Shown here: one piece after another, positions 32,488 to 42,141 of the stretch
Numbering within the stretch: position 1 is the first letter of the stretch
Layout of the letters: each line of letters starts with the position of its first letter
Origin: Tepidamorphus sp.
Lineage (GTDB): Bacteria > Pseudomonadota > Alphaproteobacteria > Rhizobiales > Tepidamorphaceae
Length of the DNA: 64,000 bases
NCBI GenBank assembly: GCA_028280885.1
Contig: JANQKY010000045.1
Span: forward strand, 1-64,000
Direction: 5' to 3'
Notes under the pieces: generated by a model
Seen by the model: only the letters and a program-made list of their open reading frames with translations
The model's database searches: none
What the model was told of the DNA's origin: nothing
Translations under genes and position numbers: made by a program

Positions 32488-35400
32488 TGGCGCAACTCGG
32501 ACTGTCCTATGCCGGCGGTGCGATCGGTGGTGCGATCGGCGGGCCGGCCGGCGCCCTCGTCGGCAAGGTGATCGGCGGCGCGATCGGGGCCGCGGTCGAT
32601 ACCGCCGTCCTCTCGTCGCTGACGCCGAAGCCGCATATCCAGGGGCCGCGCCTGACCTCGGTCGACATCACCGCCGGCGCGGAAGGCACGCCGATCACCC
32701 GTCTGGCGGGCCGCTCGCGGCTTGCCGGCCAGATGATCTGGGCGACCCGCTTCCAGGAGGTCGCCAACGAAACCGAGACCGGGCCGAAGGGCGGTGGCGG
32801 CTCGTCGACGGAATACACCTATTACGCCAATTTCGCGGTCGCCCTGTGCGAGGGGCCGGTGACGCGCATCGGCCGGATCTGGGCGGATGGCCGCGAGCTC
32901 GACCAGGTCGACGGCGACGTGACGATCCGCACCTATCTCGGCGGCGAGATGCAGGCTGCGGATTCGCTGATCATCGACAAGGAGGGCGCGGCCGACGCGC
33001 CGGCCTATCGCGGCATCGCCTATATCGTCTTCGAGGCGATGAACCTGAAGGATTACGGCCGCCGCATGCCGATCATCACGGCGGAGGTGTACCGGTCCGT
33101 CGGCGATGTCGAGCCGCTGGTCAGGGGTGTCGCCCTGATCCCCGGCACGACGGAATTCGGCTACGACCCCAAGGAGGTCCTGCGGAACGCGTCGACTGCG
33201 AAGTACCGCGTCGATAACCGGCACACGCTGGAAGCCGAGTCCGACCTGATGGCTTCGCTCGACCAGCTTCAGGCCGTCGCGCCGAATTGCAGGACCGTGA
33301 TGCTCGTCACCGCCTGGCTCGGGACCGATCTTCGCGCCGGCACCTGCGAGATCAAGCCGAAGGTCGAGAACAAGACCAAGTTCACCTTCGCGCCGGACTA
33401 TGGCGGCGCGTATCAATGGACGGTCGCCGGCCTGACACGCGCCAACGCGGCCGTGGTGACCACCTATCAGGGCGGGCCGGCCTATGGCGGCTCGCCGAAT
33501 GATGCCTCCGTCATCGAATGCATCAGGGAACTTAAACGCCGCGGCTTCACCGTGGTGCTGCTGCCGTTCATCATGATGGACATCGCGACGAACAATGCGC
33601 TGCCAAATCCCTATTCCGACAATGCCGCGACCAATGGCCAGTCCGCCTATCCCTGGCGCGGCCGGATCACCGTCTCGCCGGCGGCGGGCTTTGCCGGAAC
33701 GGTCGACAAGACGGCCGCGGCGAAGACGCAGATCGATGCTTTTGTCGGGGCCGCCGCCGTTGCCGACTTCGCCGGCTCGTCGGGCTCCACCGTCGACTAT
33801 GCCGGACCCGCGGAATGGTCCTACCGGCGGTTCATCCTGCATTTCGCCAAGCTCGCCGAACTTGCCGGCGGCGTCGACGCCTTTGCGATCGGCTCGGAGA
33901 TGATCGGCCTGACGCAGGCGCGGGACGGGGCAAGCTATCCCTTCGTCGACGCGCTGGTGACCTTGGCAGCCGACGTCAAGGGCCTGCTCGCATCGGCGAC
34001 CATCACCTATGCGGCCGACTGGTCGGAATACCACTCGCACCGGCCGGCCGACGGCTCCGGCGATGTCATCTTCAACCTCGATCCGCTCTGGTCGGATGCC
34101 AATATCGGCGCGGTCGCGATCGACAATTATCTGCCGCTGTCGGACTGGCGCGACGGCACCGACCATCTCGACTATTCCAATACCGGCCCGACCTCGATCT
34201 ACGACCTTGATTATCTGAAGGTCGGTGTCGAGGGGGGCGAATGGTACGACTGGTACTATGCGACCGAGGCCGACCGGGACGCACAGGTGCGCACGCCGAT
34301 CACCGACGGCGCCTATTCCAAGCCCTGGGTGTTCCGCAACAAGGACATCAAGGCGTGGTGGCGGAACGCGCATTACGACCGGCCGGCCGGGACGCAAAGC
34401 GCCTCGGCGACCGGCTGGGTGCCCGAAAGCAAGCCGGTCTGGTTCACCGAGATCGGCTGCCCGGCCGTCGACAAGGGGACCAATCAGCCGAACGTCTTCT
34501 ATGACCCGAAATCGGCCGAGAGCTTCTTTCCGCACTATTCCTCCGGCGCCCGCGACGACGCCATGCAGCGGGCCTATCTGCAGGCGCTGATCGAATACTG
34601 GTCGGATAATGCCAACAACCCGGCCTCGTCGGTCTATGCGGGCCGGATGATCGATACCGATTTCATCAATGTCTGGGCCTGGGATGCCCGCATGGCACCG
34701 TCCTTCCCGCAGGACGAAAGGGCCTGGACCGATGGCCCGAATTTCGAGACCGGCCACTGGATCTCCGCCCGTTTCGGTTCGGCGCCCACCCGCGAGATGA
34801 TCACGGACCTGCTCGACCGGTACGGCTTTGCCGACTACACGGTCGAGCCGATCCCGGGCGTCGTCGACGCGGTCGTGATCGACCGCGTCATGTCGGCGCG
34901 CGCCGTGCTGGAGGGCGTTACCCCGGCCTATCTGATCCAGGCGGTCGAGAGCGAGGGGAAGCTGCGTTTCTCGTCCCTGGTGGGATCACCGGTTATCACC
35001 GACCTGTTGCCAGACGATCTCGCTGATCAGGGCACGGCGGGGACCCCGGTTGAACGCTGGCGGCGCATGCGCGGTCAGGAATCGGAGATCCCCGCCGCGA
35101 TCAAGCTTTCCTATGGCGAGCCGACGGCCGACGATCAGCCCGGCGAGGTGGAGGCAAGGCGCGTCGGCGTCGCCTCGCAGCGCGTCGGCCGGATCGCGGT
35201 GCCGGCGGTGATGCCCGAAAGCCGGGCCCGCGCGATCGCCGAAACACTGTTGCACGATGTCTGGGCTGCCCGCGAACGCGTCGAATTCGACCTGCCGCCG
35301 GCGCAGCTAGCGTTCGATCCGGGCGACGTGGTGCGCTTCGATGCCGATGACGGCAACGGGCCGGTCACCTTCCGCATCGCCGAGATCGCCGATGGCGCGG

Positions 35401-36437
35401 CGCGGCGCGTGAGCCTGACGCGCACCGACGCGAGCCTCTACGCGCCGGCCGCGATGCCGCGCCGCACGCGCGAACCGGGCGTGATCCCGGCGCTCGGGCC
35501 GCCGGCGTCGGTGTTTTTCGACGGCGCGCTGCTCGAGGACGGTGACAGTCCGGTCGCCGGCTACATCGCCGCCTATTCCGATCCGTGGCCGGGCGGCACG
35601 GCCTTCTATCGCTCGCCGGAAACGACCGACTATGCGCTCGACACGATCCTGCGGCGCGCCGCGATCATGGGGGAGCTCAACGCCGACCTCTATTCCGGTC
35701 CCGTGTGGCGCTGGGACCGGGTCAACGAACTGATCGTCGATCTCTATTCCGGCGCGCTGTCATCGGCGTCGGACAGGAAGGTGCTGAACGGCGCGAACCG
35801 GATCGCCATCGAGAACGCGGCCGGTGAATGGGAGATCGTGCAGTTCCAGACCGCCGAACTCACCGCGCCGAACCGCTACAAGCTTAACCTGCTGCTCAGA
35901 GGGCAGCGGGGCAGCGAGCACGCCATGCGCGATCCCGTATCTGCCGGCGCCCGCGTCCTGGTGCTGGATGATATCGGCGTCCGGCAGCCGACCCTGACCG
36001 CCGATGATGTCGGCCTTGCGCTTAATTGGCGCATCGGTCCGGCAAGCCGCGACGTCTCCGACAGCGTCTATGACGCCAGGACGGTGACCCTGAACGGGAA
36101 GGGTCGGCGCCCGCTGTCGCCGGTCTCTCTGACGGCCAGGTGGGAGGCTGATGGCGATATCCAGCTTGCCTGGATCCGCCGCACGCGGATCGGCGGCGAC
36201 AGCTGGAACCAGATCGAGGTGCCGCTGGCCGAGGACCGCGAGGAATACGAGGTCGAGATCCTGTCGGCTAACGGATTGAGCGTGGTCCGCACCGTGACCG
36301 GGCTCGGCGCGCCGGCCTGGGCCTATACGGTCGGCGACCAGGCGGTCGACTTCGGCACGCTGCAAACCGCCATTCGCTACCGCGTCTATCAGATCTCGGC
36401 GACCTACGGCCGGGGCATTGCGACGGAGTATCCTTAG
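32487..36437 (+). CDS. GTA gp15-type host specificity / megatron tail tip protein
   Basis: The 1316-residue protein is the GTA TIM-barrel tail protein. It has an N-terminal glycine-zipper hydrophobic stretch (GGAIGGAIGGPAGALVGKV, about residues 9-30), which may insert into membranes. A TIM-barrel-like domain in the middle (about residues 430-730) includes FAIGSEMIGLTQ and WFTEIGCPAVDKG. Phage tail-type beta domains follow (about 780-1000). It forms the tail tip trimer that contacts the cell surface and may deliver DNA through the periplasm. It is the last gene of the canonical GTA order. Confidence 0.93.
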   Translation: MAQLGLSYAGGAIGGAIGGPAGALVGKVIGGAIGAAVDTAVLSSLTPKPHIQGPRLTSVDITAGAEGTPITRLAGRSRLAGQMIWATRFQEVANETETGPKGGGGSSTEYTYYANFAVALCEGPVTRIGRIWADGRELDQVDGDVTIRTYLGGEMQAADSLIIDKEGAADAPAYRGIAYIVFEAMNLKDYGRRMPIITAEVYRSVGDVEPLVRGVALIPGTTEFGYDPKEVLRNASTAKYRVDNRHTLEAESDLMASLDQLQAVAPNCRTVMLVTAWLGTDLRAGTCEIKPKVENKTKFTFAPDYGGAYQWTVAGLTRANAAVVTTYQGGPAYGGSPNDASVIECIRELKRRGFTVVLLPFIMMDIATNNALPNPYSDNAATNGQSAYPWRGRITVSPAAGFAGTVDKTAAAKTQIDAFVGAAAVADFAGSSGSTVDYAGPAEWSYRRFILHFAKLAELAGGVDAFAIGSEMIGLTQARDGASYPFVDALVTLAADVKGLLASATITYAADWSEYHSHRPADGSGDVIFNLDPLWSDANIGAVAIDNYLPLSDWRDGTDHLDYSNTGPTSIYDLDYLKVGVEGGEWYDWYYATEADRDAQVRTPITDGAYSKPWVFRNKDIKAWWRNAHYDRPAGTQSASATGWVPESKPVWFTEIGCPAVDKGTNQPNVFYDPKSAESFFPHYSSGARDDAMQRAYLQALIEYWSDNANNPASSVYAGRMIDTDFINVWAWDARMAPSFPQDERAWTDGPNFETGHWISARFGSAPTREMITDLLDRYGFADYTVEPIPGVVDAVVIDRVMSARAVLEGVTPAYLIQAVESEGKLRFSSLVGSPVITDLLPDDLADQGTAGTPVERWRRMRGQESEIPAAIKLSYGEPTADDQPGEVEARRVGVASQRVGRIAVPAVMPESRARAIAETLLHDVWAARERVEFDLPPAQLAFDPGDVVRFDADDGNGPVTFRIAEIADGAARRVSLTRTDASLYAPAAMPRRTREPGVIPALGPPASVFFDGALLEDGDSPVAGYIAAYSDPWPGGTAFYRSPETTDYALDTILRRAAIMGELNADLYSGPVWRWDRVNELIVDLYSGALSSASDRKVLNGANRIAIENAAGEWEIVQFQTAELTAPNRYKLNLLLRGQRGSEHAMRDPVSAGARVLVLDDIGVRQPTLTADDVGLALNWRIGPASRDVSDSVYDARTVTLNGKGRRPLSPVSLTARWEADGDIQLAWIRRTRIGGDSWNQIEVPLAEDREEYEVEILSANGLSVVRTVTGLGAPAWAYTVGDQAVDFGTLQTAIRYRVYQISATYGRGIATEYP

Positions 36438-37340
36438 ATGGCGGTGACCGCGCTCAAGGACAGCTGGCTCGGCTATGACGCCGACACGGGCGCGCTGGTC
36501 TTCTGGGACGGGGCGACCTACCGGCCGCTCGAGGAGGCTGCCGGCTATGCGGCCTCTGCCCATATGCACGCAATCGGCGACGTCACGGGCCTGCAGGACG
36601 CCCTCGACGGCAAGGCGGCTGCCGATCATTCCCATGCGATCGGCGATGTGACCGGCCTGCAAACAGCCCTCGACGCCAAGGTGCCGCTCCTGTCCGGCGG
36701 CGGGCGGCTGAAGTATCAGCAGAGCTTCATCGCCGGCGGCACATGGACCAGGGGGACCGGCGAGCGCTATGTGCTGGTGTGGTGCATCGGCGGTGGCGGC
36801 GGGGGTGGCGGGGCAGCCGGCGGAGCGTCCGGTGCGGCCTCGGGCGCTGGCGGCGGAGCGGGCGGCCTGTCTGTCAAGTGGATCGACGTATCGGCGATCG
36901 CCTCCGTATCGGTCACGGTCGGTGCGGGCGGCGCGGCGGGGCCCGACACCGGCGGCAATGGCGGCGCGGGCGGGACCTCGTCCTTCGGCACCCATTGCTC
37001 GGCCGATGGCGGCACCGGCGGGGCGGGGCAGGCAAACGACACGTTCCAGCAGATCGTCGCCGGCGGCTATGGCGGCAACGCGGCCGACGGCGATTTCAAC
37101 TTCACCGGCGGCGCCGGCGCGCCGGGCTTCCGCCTCGACGCGCTGAACGGGATCGCCGGCCGTGGCGCGGCTGCGGCGTTTTTTGGCGGCGGCGGCAACG
37201 GCTATGCCGGCAATTCAGCCGGGCAGCAGGGTATCGCCCGCGGCGATGGTGGCGGCGGCGGTGTCGTCGCCTCGAGCGCGACCGGCCGCGCCGGCGGCGC
37301 CGGATCGACCGGCCTCGTCTGGCTTTGGGTCTATGAATAG
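36438..37340 (+). CDS. Glycine-rich putative tail adhesin
   Basis: This 300-residue protein begins directly after the gp15 stop codon (no gap). Residues 1-45 resemble a small particle-binding domain (DADTGALVFWDGATYRPLEE). Two repeats of HxHAIGDVTGLQxALDxK (about 43-81) look like fibre collagen-like or knitted connectors. From about residue 113 to 300 it is extremely Gly/Ala-rich with runs such as GGGGGGGGAAGGASGAASGA. This resembles the polyglycine-rich distal adhesins of phage fibres. It is probably a receptor-binding tip. I infer function only from composition and position. Confidence 0.65.
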   Translation: MAVTALKDSWLGYDADTGALVFWDGATYRPLEEAAGYAASAHMHAIGDVTGLQDALDGKAAADHSHAIGDVTGLQTALDAKVPLLSGGGRLKYQQSFIAGGTWTRGTGERYVLVWCIGGGGGGGGAAGGASGAASGAGGGAGGLSVKWIDVSAIASVSVTVGAGGAAGPDTGGNGGAGGTSSFGTHCSADGGTGGAGQANDTFQQIVAGGYGGNAADGDFNFTGGAGAPGFRLDALNGIAGRGAAAAFFGGGGNGYAGNSAGQQGIARGDGGGGGVVASSATGRAGGAGSTGLVWLWVYE

Positions 37341-37364
37341 GAAACCGGGGAATAGGGAACCGAC

Positions 37365-38744
37365 ATGGCGAACACGGCACGGCTGAACCTCGACCTGATC
37401 GCGGCCAACCAGGCGCAGAAACACGTCCCGGCCAACGAGACCTTCGCCAGGCTCGACACGCTCGTTCAGATGAGCGTCCTCGACAAGGATCTCACCGCTC
37501 CGCCCGGCAGCCCCTCGGAAGGCGACTGCTACATCGTCGCGGCCGGCGCGACCGGCGCATGGGCCGGCAACGACAAGGCGATCGCCCGCCACGAGGACGG
37601 CGCCTGGCGGTTTCTCACCGTCCCGACCGGGTCGCTGGTCTGGGTTCAGGACGAGGAGGCGATCTACGTTTATTCTGGCAGCGGCGGAGCGAATTGGGGA
37701 CCGGCGCTCGGCACGGCGGCTTATGCGAATATCGGCACGTCGGGCGACGCGGTGCCGACGCTGAACGCCGCGCAGACGTGGTCGGCGGCGCAGATGTTTT
37801 CCGGCACTGCCACTCCGGTGGCTTTGTCCTATTCCGATGACGGAGCGGGTGCCAACCCATTCCTGAACATTATTCGTGAAAGCGCCAGCCCGGCAGCCAA
37901 TGATTTCCTTGGCGGTATCGGGTTCAGGGGTAAAAACAGTGCGGGCAGCACGGTAACCTATGCGGCATTGACATCGCGCATCATCGATCCGACGAGCGGC
38001 TCGCACGATGGCGCCTTCTATTTCCATACGACCGTGAATTCGTCTAGCACAACTACTATGCATTTGCGGGCGGGCCTCGTCGTCGGCAATCCGACCGGCG
38101 GCGATCAGGGGGTCGGCACCCTCAACGCGAGCGCACTTTACGATGACGGTGTCGCGGTCTGCCCGGCACTGCGCAGGGAGTTTCTCGAAAGCGGCACGGT
38201 CGACCTCGATTTCTGGGACGCCACCGTTCCCGATATCGAGATCCCCGAAGTGGTCGAGGACGTGCCGGTCTTCGAGGATGTCACGGAAGACGCGCGTGTT
38301 CTGGAAGACAAGGGCGATTGCGTCATCTGCCGGACGGAAAGGCGGACGGTTCGGCGCGAGAAGGTCGATATCGTGCCCGTCGTCGACGAGCGCGGCGCGC
38401 CGATGCGGGACGGCGCCGGGCAGCCGGTGACGATCGAGCGGCCGGTCATGGAAACGCGTGTCACGCCGGCGCAAACCATCACGCGCCGGCACGAGATCGC
38501 GCATCTGTTCAAGCGCATGCTCGATGACGGCTTCGACCCGCGCGAGCCGCGCCAGTACATCGCCAGGCTGACGGCTGACCAGGCGCTGCCCGGCATGCCG
38601 ACGGTCGAGGCATTCACGCGCGGACCGAAGATCTCGCTCACCGAGAAGTTCGAACGGCTCTGGCTGGCGCTGGAGATGCTGGCGCTGGTCGTGATAAGCC
38701 AAGAGAAGCGGATCACTGTGCTTGAAGATCGGTTGAGAAAGTAA
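37365..38744 (+). CDS. DUF2793-domain tail fibre protein
   Basis: The 459-residue protein starts with a DUF2793 domain: LNLDLIAANQAQKHVPANET, PPGSPSEGDCYIVAAGATGA and DGAWRFLTVPTGSLVWVQDE. This is common in GTA and phage fibres and probably provides attachment to the tail or a carbohydrate-binding unit. The middle part (about 130-270) is beta-rich. The C-terminal part is charged, with EVVEDVPVFEDVTEDARVLED and a final helical coiled segment ending KRITVLEDRLRK. It likely forms a trimeric fibre. It follows the glycine-rich adhesin after 24 bases. Confidence 0.75.
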   Translation: MANTARLNLDLIAANQAQKHVPANETFARLDTLVQMSVLDKDLTAPPGSPSEGDCYIVAAGATGAWAGNDKAIARHEDGAWRFLTVPTGSLVWVQDEEAIYVYSGSGGANWGPALGTAAYANIGTSGDAVPTLNAAQTWSAAQMFSGTATPVALSYSDDGAGANPFLNIIRESASPAANDFLGGIGFRGKNSAGSTVTYAALTSRIIDPTSGSHDGAFYFHTTVNSSSTTTMHLRAGLVVGNPTGGDQGVGTLNASALYDDGVAVCPALRREFLESGTVDLDFWDATVPDIEIPEVVEDVPVFEDVTEDARVLEDKGDCVICRTERRTVRREKVDIVPVVDERGAPMRDGAGQPVTIERPVMETRVTPAQTITRRHEIAHLFKRMLDDGFDPREPRQYIARLTADQALPGMPTVEAFTRGPKISLTEKFERLWLALEMLALVVISQEKRITVLEDRLRK

Positions 38745-38808
38745 ATATAGAAGCCGGATTAGTAAGAAATAACTTGCGTTTCGCCCACGAATCGACCATT
38801 TTTGTTTA

Positions 38809-38982
38809 ATGGAAAATGGGGTTGGTGATGCCGGTAGGGCAATTTGGCTGATGCAGCTGGCCGAAGAGCTCGAAAGGCTCAGGTCCGAAGCCGAGAGCAA
38901 CGGTTTTGAACCTATTGGGGATTTGTTAGAGATGGTGCAGCAGGAGGTTTCCTGCATGCTCCCGCAATCTCGGGAGTCTTAG
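38809..38982 (+). CDS. Small helical protein, 57 residues
   Basis: An ATG at 38809 opens a 57-codon frame (MENGVGDAGRAIWLMQLAEE onwards). It has a strongly amphipathic heptad-like helix LAEELERLRSEAES and a second helix IGDLLEMVQQEVSCML. Base composition is lower in GC than the flanking genes. No good ribosome binding site is seen and no family is recognised. The regular helical pattern suggests a real protein, perhaps a fibre accessory. The interval 38745-39311 otherwise holds only a terminator hairpin. Confidence 0.4.
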   Translation: MENGVGDAGRAIWLMQLAEELERLRSEAESNGFEPIGDLLEMVQQEVSCMLPQSRES

Positions 38983-39259
38983 TCGGGTTCCCGGGCGTTC
39001 CACCGCTCTCGGCTCGTCACCGTTGCCGGTTCGGCGTCCCTGCCATAAGACGGATTTCACGAACAGGTCGCTCGGATGGGCCCGGGGATGCCCTTCCCCT
39101 TGGTCACCGTTTTGCCATTTCCCTTTCCACTCCCGGATTTTGAGCCCGCCGGCCCGGAACGATGTCGGACTGTCGTTCCGCTTTCGCCCGATCTGCGGCG
39201 AAAATAAGTCAGTAGTACTGTCCTAATTCCGTCACATTTCCTGAACACATCGCTCGCCG

Positions 39260-39286
39260 CACCCGGTCCCTGTGGCCGGGTGTTTT
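39260..39286 (+). terminator. Intrinsic terminator ahead of the CHAP-like gene
   Basis: CACCCGG at 39260-39266 pairs perfectly with CCGGGTG at 39276-39282 across a 9-base loop, and is followed by TTTT. It lies about 26 bases before the start of the secreted enzyme gene. It would either end the fibre transcript or attenuate expression of that gene. Confidence 0.6.
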
Positions 39287-39311
39287 GTGTTCAACAGTGA
39301 TGAGACGTTAC

Positions 39312-39839
39312 ATGAGTAAGTTTGAGCTGGGGCGTAATGGGGGTCTTGCGTTTTCCTTTGCGGCGGCCGTCTTGGCCGCCGTTTGTGTGCAGACGCCGGC
39401 TGCGGCGCGCATCGTCGACGAGGATCCCTCCCTGGCACGCCACGCGCCCGCGGGGACGGGGGCCGGTGGAGCGGCCGCTTCCGTGTTCGGGGGACGGTCC
39501 GGATCGCAGACCCTGTCGATCGCCCGCCGCTATCTCGGCGGCAACCCGACCGGGCAGCGCTCGCGCTGGTGCGCGGATTTCGTCAATCTCGTCGAGCAGA
39601 AGGCCGGCCGCGACGGCTCCGGTTCCCGCGCCGCGAGATCCTATCTGAGCTATGGCAAGAAGGTCGCCAAGCCGCAGCCCGGCGACATCGTCGTGCTGTC
39701 GCGCGTCGGCGGCGGCCATGTCGGCTACTTCATGGGCTGGAAGGACGGCAAGATCGAATTGCTGTCCGGCAATCATGGCAAGAAGGTCGGCATCGGTACC
39801 TATCCGACGTCCCGGGTCCTCGGCTATCGGCGGCCCTGA
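39312..39839 (+). CDS. Secreted CHAP-like / TIGR02594-type putative peptidoglycan hydrolase
   Basis: The 175-residue product has a Sec signal peptide (GLAFSFAAAVLAAVCVQTPAAA). The mature domain contains SRWCADFVNLVEQKAG with the probable nucleophile Cys, PQPGDIVVLSRVGGGHVGYF with the catalytic His, and a C-terminal GNHGKKVGIGTYPTSRVLGY. This is the layout of TIGR02594/CHAP amidase-type enzymes that cut peptidoglycan peptides. ATG 39312 or 39300 may be the start. An own signal peptide is unusual for a phage lysin and more like a cellular enzyme, although the gene lies between the fibre and tailspike genes. Confidence 0.75.
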   Translation: MSKFELGRNGGLAFSFAAAVLAAVCVQTPAAARIVDEDPSLARHAPAGTGAGGAAASVFGGRSGSQTLSIARRYLGGNPTGQRSRWCADFVNLVEQKAGRDGSGSRAARSYLSYGKKVAKPQPGDIVVLSRVGGGHVGYFMGWKDGKIELLSGNHGKKVGIGTYPTSRVLGYRRP

Positions 39840-40187
39840 CGGTGTACACCATTTAAGACGCGGCTGCCGCCTGACGCAGAGGCGGCAGCCGAAAATCAAG
39901 AAATAACAGCCGGATAAATCGTAATATTCAATCAGTTTAAAACTGATTAGACAAATTATCTTTGGTGTTTCGGAAATATATATAATATACGCCGACTAAT
40001 TTAAAAATCAGATATTCAGCAGATTTGCCTAATTCTCGCTCTATTTGTATTCTACCTGTAGATAGTTGACAGTATCGCAGATTGTAAGATTCTTGCGATG
40101 CGTAATATAGAGTATGCACGTGGCAGTCGTGAGTTTCGAGCAATATCTGTATTGGCAGAAGATCTGAAGCAGAAAGGAGCTTGTGTT
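39840..40187 (+). promoter_or_regulatory. AT-rich 348-base spacer with candidate promoter for the tailspike gene
   Basis: Composition switches abruptly to AT-rich at about 39895 and stays so through the next gene. TTGACA at 40066-40071 with a 17-base spacer and ATTCTT at 40089-40094 is a possible promoter; TAATAT at about 40103 is another candidate -10. A ribosome binding site AAAGGAG at 40173-40179 precedes ATG 40188. No gene is supported inside the spacer. Confidence 0.4.
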
Positions 40188-42089
40188 ATGGCTGATGGTT
40201 GGGGTGTTACTTCCGGAACGAATGCGCCGTCTATTCCTTCTGATAATCTTGACAATCCCGATATCACATCTGGCGCATGGCGTTACACGTCTAGCGCGAC
40301 GGGGCTCCCGAGCGGTCATGCCGCAAGTTCGGGTACGCTTGTGGTAACGCGGGAGGATTCGGCCAGCGGCGGCAATGCCCGATACATAGCCCACGACAGA
40401 GCCGGCCGGATGTGGAATCGCGTCGTCGAGGCCGGTGCGGCAGGTGCCTGGGAAGAGATTTATACGGCGAGCAGCGAGACGATTGCGGCACCATACATGC
40501 TGCCGGAATATCGCGGTCTGAAGATTAGTGAATTCCTGACGTCAGATGACCCGGCCGTTGACCAAAGCGCAGAGGTGCTCAATGCGCTGGCGGCTTTGAT
40601 GACGGACATGCGGTACACCGGATTGGATTTCGAAGGCCGGAATGTTGGAGTAAGCGGTGTTCTGGATGTAGCAGCCAAGACGGGCCCTATCAGTACCAGT
40701 TTAGAAGACAAGAATCGCTGGCTTCATAACGGACAGATTACCGCTCTGACGGCGCAATCTGTAACAACGGTGCAAAAGAGCACAGTTGATTTTGTCATGG
40801 GCAGCACAACGGCGGCGATGGCAAATGCCGGTAGTTTGGCAGCAGGCATGTCTGTTGAAAGCGCCTATGTCCCAAGATGCACTTATATTGTATCAGTTGA
40901 TACTGTTAATGACACTATCGAGATGTCAATGCCTGCCTGGCATAGTATCACAAATACCACAGTGGATTTTAAGGAGTATCCAACGCTACTCGATCTTAGC
41001 GGCTATGACCGGCTGAAGAATTTCACCTTTTCCGACTTCCATTTTGAACTGGATGGGAAAATTGGGCTCTGCAGGCTTCCCAAGCAGGGGGCCCGTTTCA
41101 AGTTTTCCCGCCTGCAGGCCTGGAATGTTCTGGAGCGCGGCGTTATCGACTGGGGAGTGGGTGTAACCCCGATAATATTCGAGCAGATATTTGCAGATCC
41201 GCATGACAATGGAAGTGATCCTGGCGATAGGACAAGCGTATTCGCAAATATAAATCGAAATGATAACAAAATTCGGTTTAATCAAGTGCAGAGATTCCGG
41301 CATGCCTGGGTTGTCCATGGGGGATCGACTGTTTACGTCGGAAACCATGATTGGCAAGGTAAAAGTACAGGATCTACGCGAACAGCATGCGTGGTTTTTA
41401 CTGATAAAAATGCGGGCGCGGCAGTCGTCGCAAACGAGATTGATAATAGCTATATTGAACTAACAGATGAATCGGCAAGCGGTGATAGCAACAGGCTCGG
41501 CGATATAACGATCGTAGGCAATAAGTTTACGATGGGAAATGAGGCGGCAGCGGATGTTGCCTGGATAGAGTTGCATCCGTTCACCCAAAATAGGAAAATC
41601 GGTGGGATATTTGTATCTGATAATCTTTTCCGAAATCCCGAGGGAGGTCAGGTAACAACGCGGGTTGAAAAATTAAATACAAATGCAACCTATGGAAATT
41701 ATGTTACCAATATAACCTCGTCTATAGACGAAAATGACGTGGAGAAAGTCGTTTTCAAAGACAATGAATTTACAAGTATAACATATGAAACCCACAATCC
41801 GATGACGGCCCTGGAAAGCCGGGATCCGGGCTCGGGAGGAACAAATTTTAACTTCAACTATACTAATTACCTGCCATTCGGGCTGGGAATTAAATCAATC
41901 AAAGCCTGTTCTGCTGTGAGGGTTTCTGAAGATAATGTCAACAAGGATCCTTTGTATCTGTATCCACGCATAACATATGGAACGGCAGATGGACTTACGT
42001 CAGACTTACATGCGCGTGCGCAATTCAGCCAGAATGTGATTGGCGAAGTTTACCTGACGGTCGATGTAGGTAAGATGATAGAGGCGTAA
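40188..42089 (+). CDS. Putative tailspike with pyocin-knob-like N-terminus and beta-helix body
   Basis: The 633-residue protein has an N-terminal segment (about residues 12-95) with PDITSGAWRYTSSATGLPSG, GTLVVTREDS, AHDRAGRMWNRVV and AGAWEEIYTA. This fits the pyocin-knob-like domain of phage fibres. From about residue 140 (YTGLDFEGRNVGVSGVLDV) to near the end the sequence is rich in repeated strands of the N-x-I-x-F type, like right-handed beta-helix tailspikes. I see no diagnostic catalytic residues. The start at 40188 has an excellent ribosome binding site; the frame is open to 40098. The gene is markedly AT-rich against its surroundings, a sign of recent transfer. Confidence 0.65.
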   Translation: MADGWGVTSGTNAPSIPSDNLDNPDITSGAWRYTSSATGLPSGHAASSGTLVVTREDSASGGNARYIAHDRAGRMWNRVVEAGAAGAWEEIYTASSETIAAPYMLPEYRGLKISEFLTSDDPAVDQSAEVLNALAALMTDMRYTGLDFEGRNVGVSGVLDVAAKTGPISTSLEDKNRWLHNGQITALTAQSVTTVQKSTVDFVMGSTTAAMANAGSLAAGMSVESAYVPRCTYIVSVDTVNDTIEMSMPAWHSITNTTVDFKEYPTLLDLSGYDRLKNFTFSDFHFELDGKIGLCRLPKQGARFKFSRLQAWNVLERGVIDWGVGVTPIIFEQIFADPHDNGSDPGDRTSVFANINRNDNKIRFNQVQRFRHAWVVHGGSTVYVGNHDWQGKSTGSTRTACVVFTDKNAGAAVVANEIDNSYIELTDESASGDSNRLGDITIVGNKFTMGNEAAADVAWIELHPFTQNRKIGGIFVSDNLFRNPEGGQVTTRVEKLNTNATYGNYVTNITSSIDENDVEKVVFKDNEFTSITYETHNPMTALESRDPGSGGTNFNFNYTNYLPFGLGIKSIKACSAVRVSEDNVNKDPLYLYPRITYGTADGLTSDLHARAQFSQNVIGEVYLTVDVGKMIEA

Positions 42090-42141
42090 AAACTATAAGA
42101 GAGCGCCTTTAAGGCGAATATAAAGCTCAAACCATAGTTAG

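Noticed and set aside
32151..34757. 868-codon minus-strand frame across gp14/gp15
   Set aside because: Antisense to well-supported gp14 and gp15 coding sequence, with low-complexity Arg/Gly/Asp composition typical of high-GC shadow frames.
39023..39226. 67-codon plus-strand frame after the small helical protein
   Set aside because: Cys/Pro/Arg-rich translation without motif or ribosome binding site, ending just before a terminator; not supported.
39937..40143. 68-codon frame on the minus strand in the AT-rich spacer
   Set aside because: It starts at TTG without a ribosome binding site, overlaps the tailspike promoter region, and its translation has no domain character.
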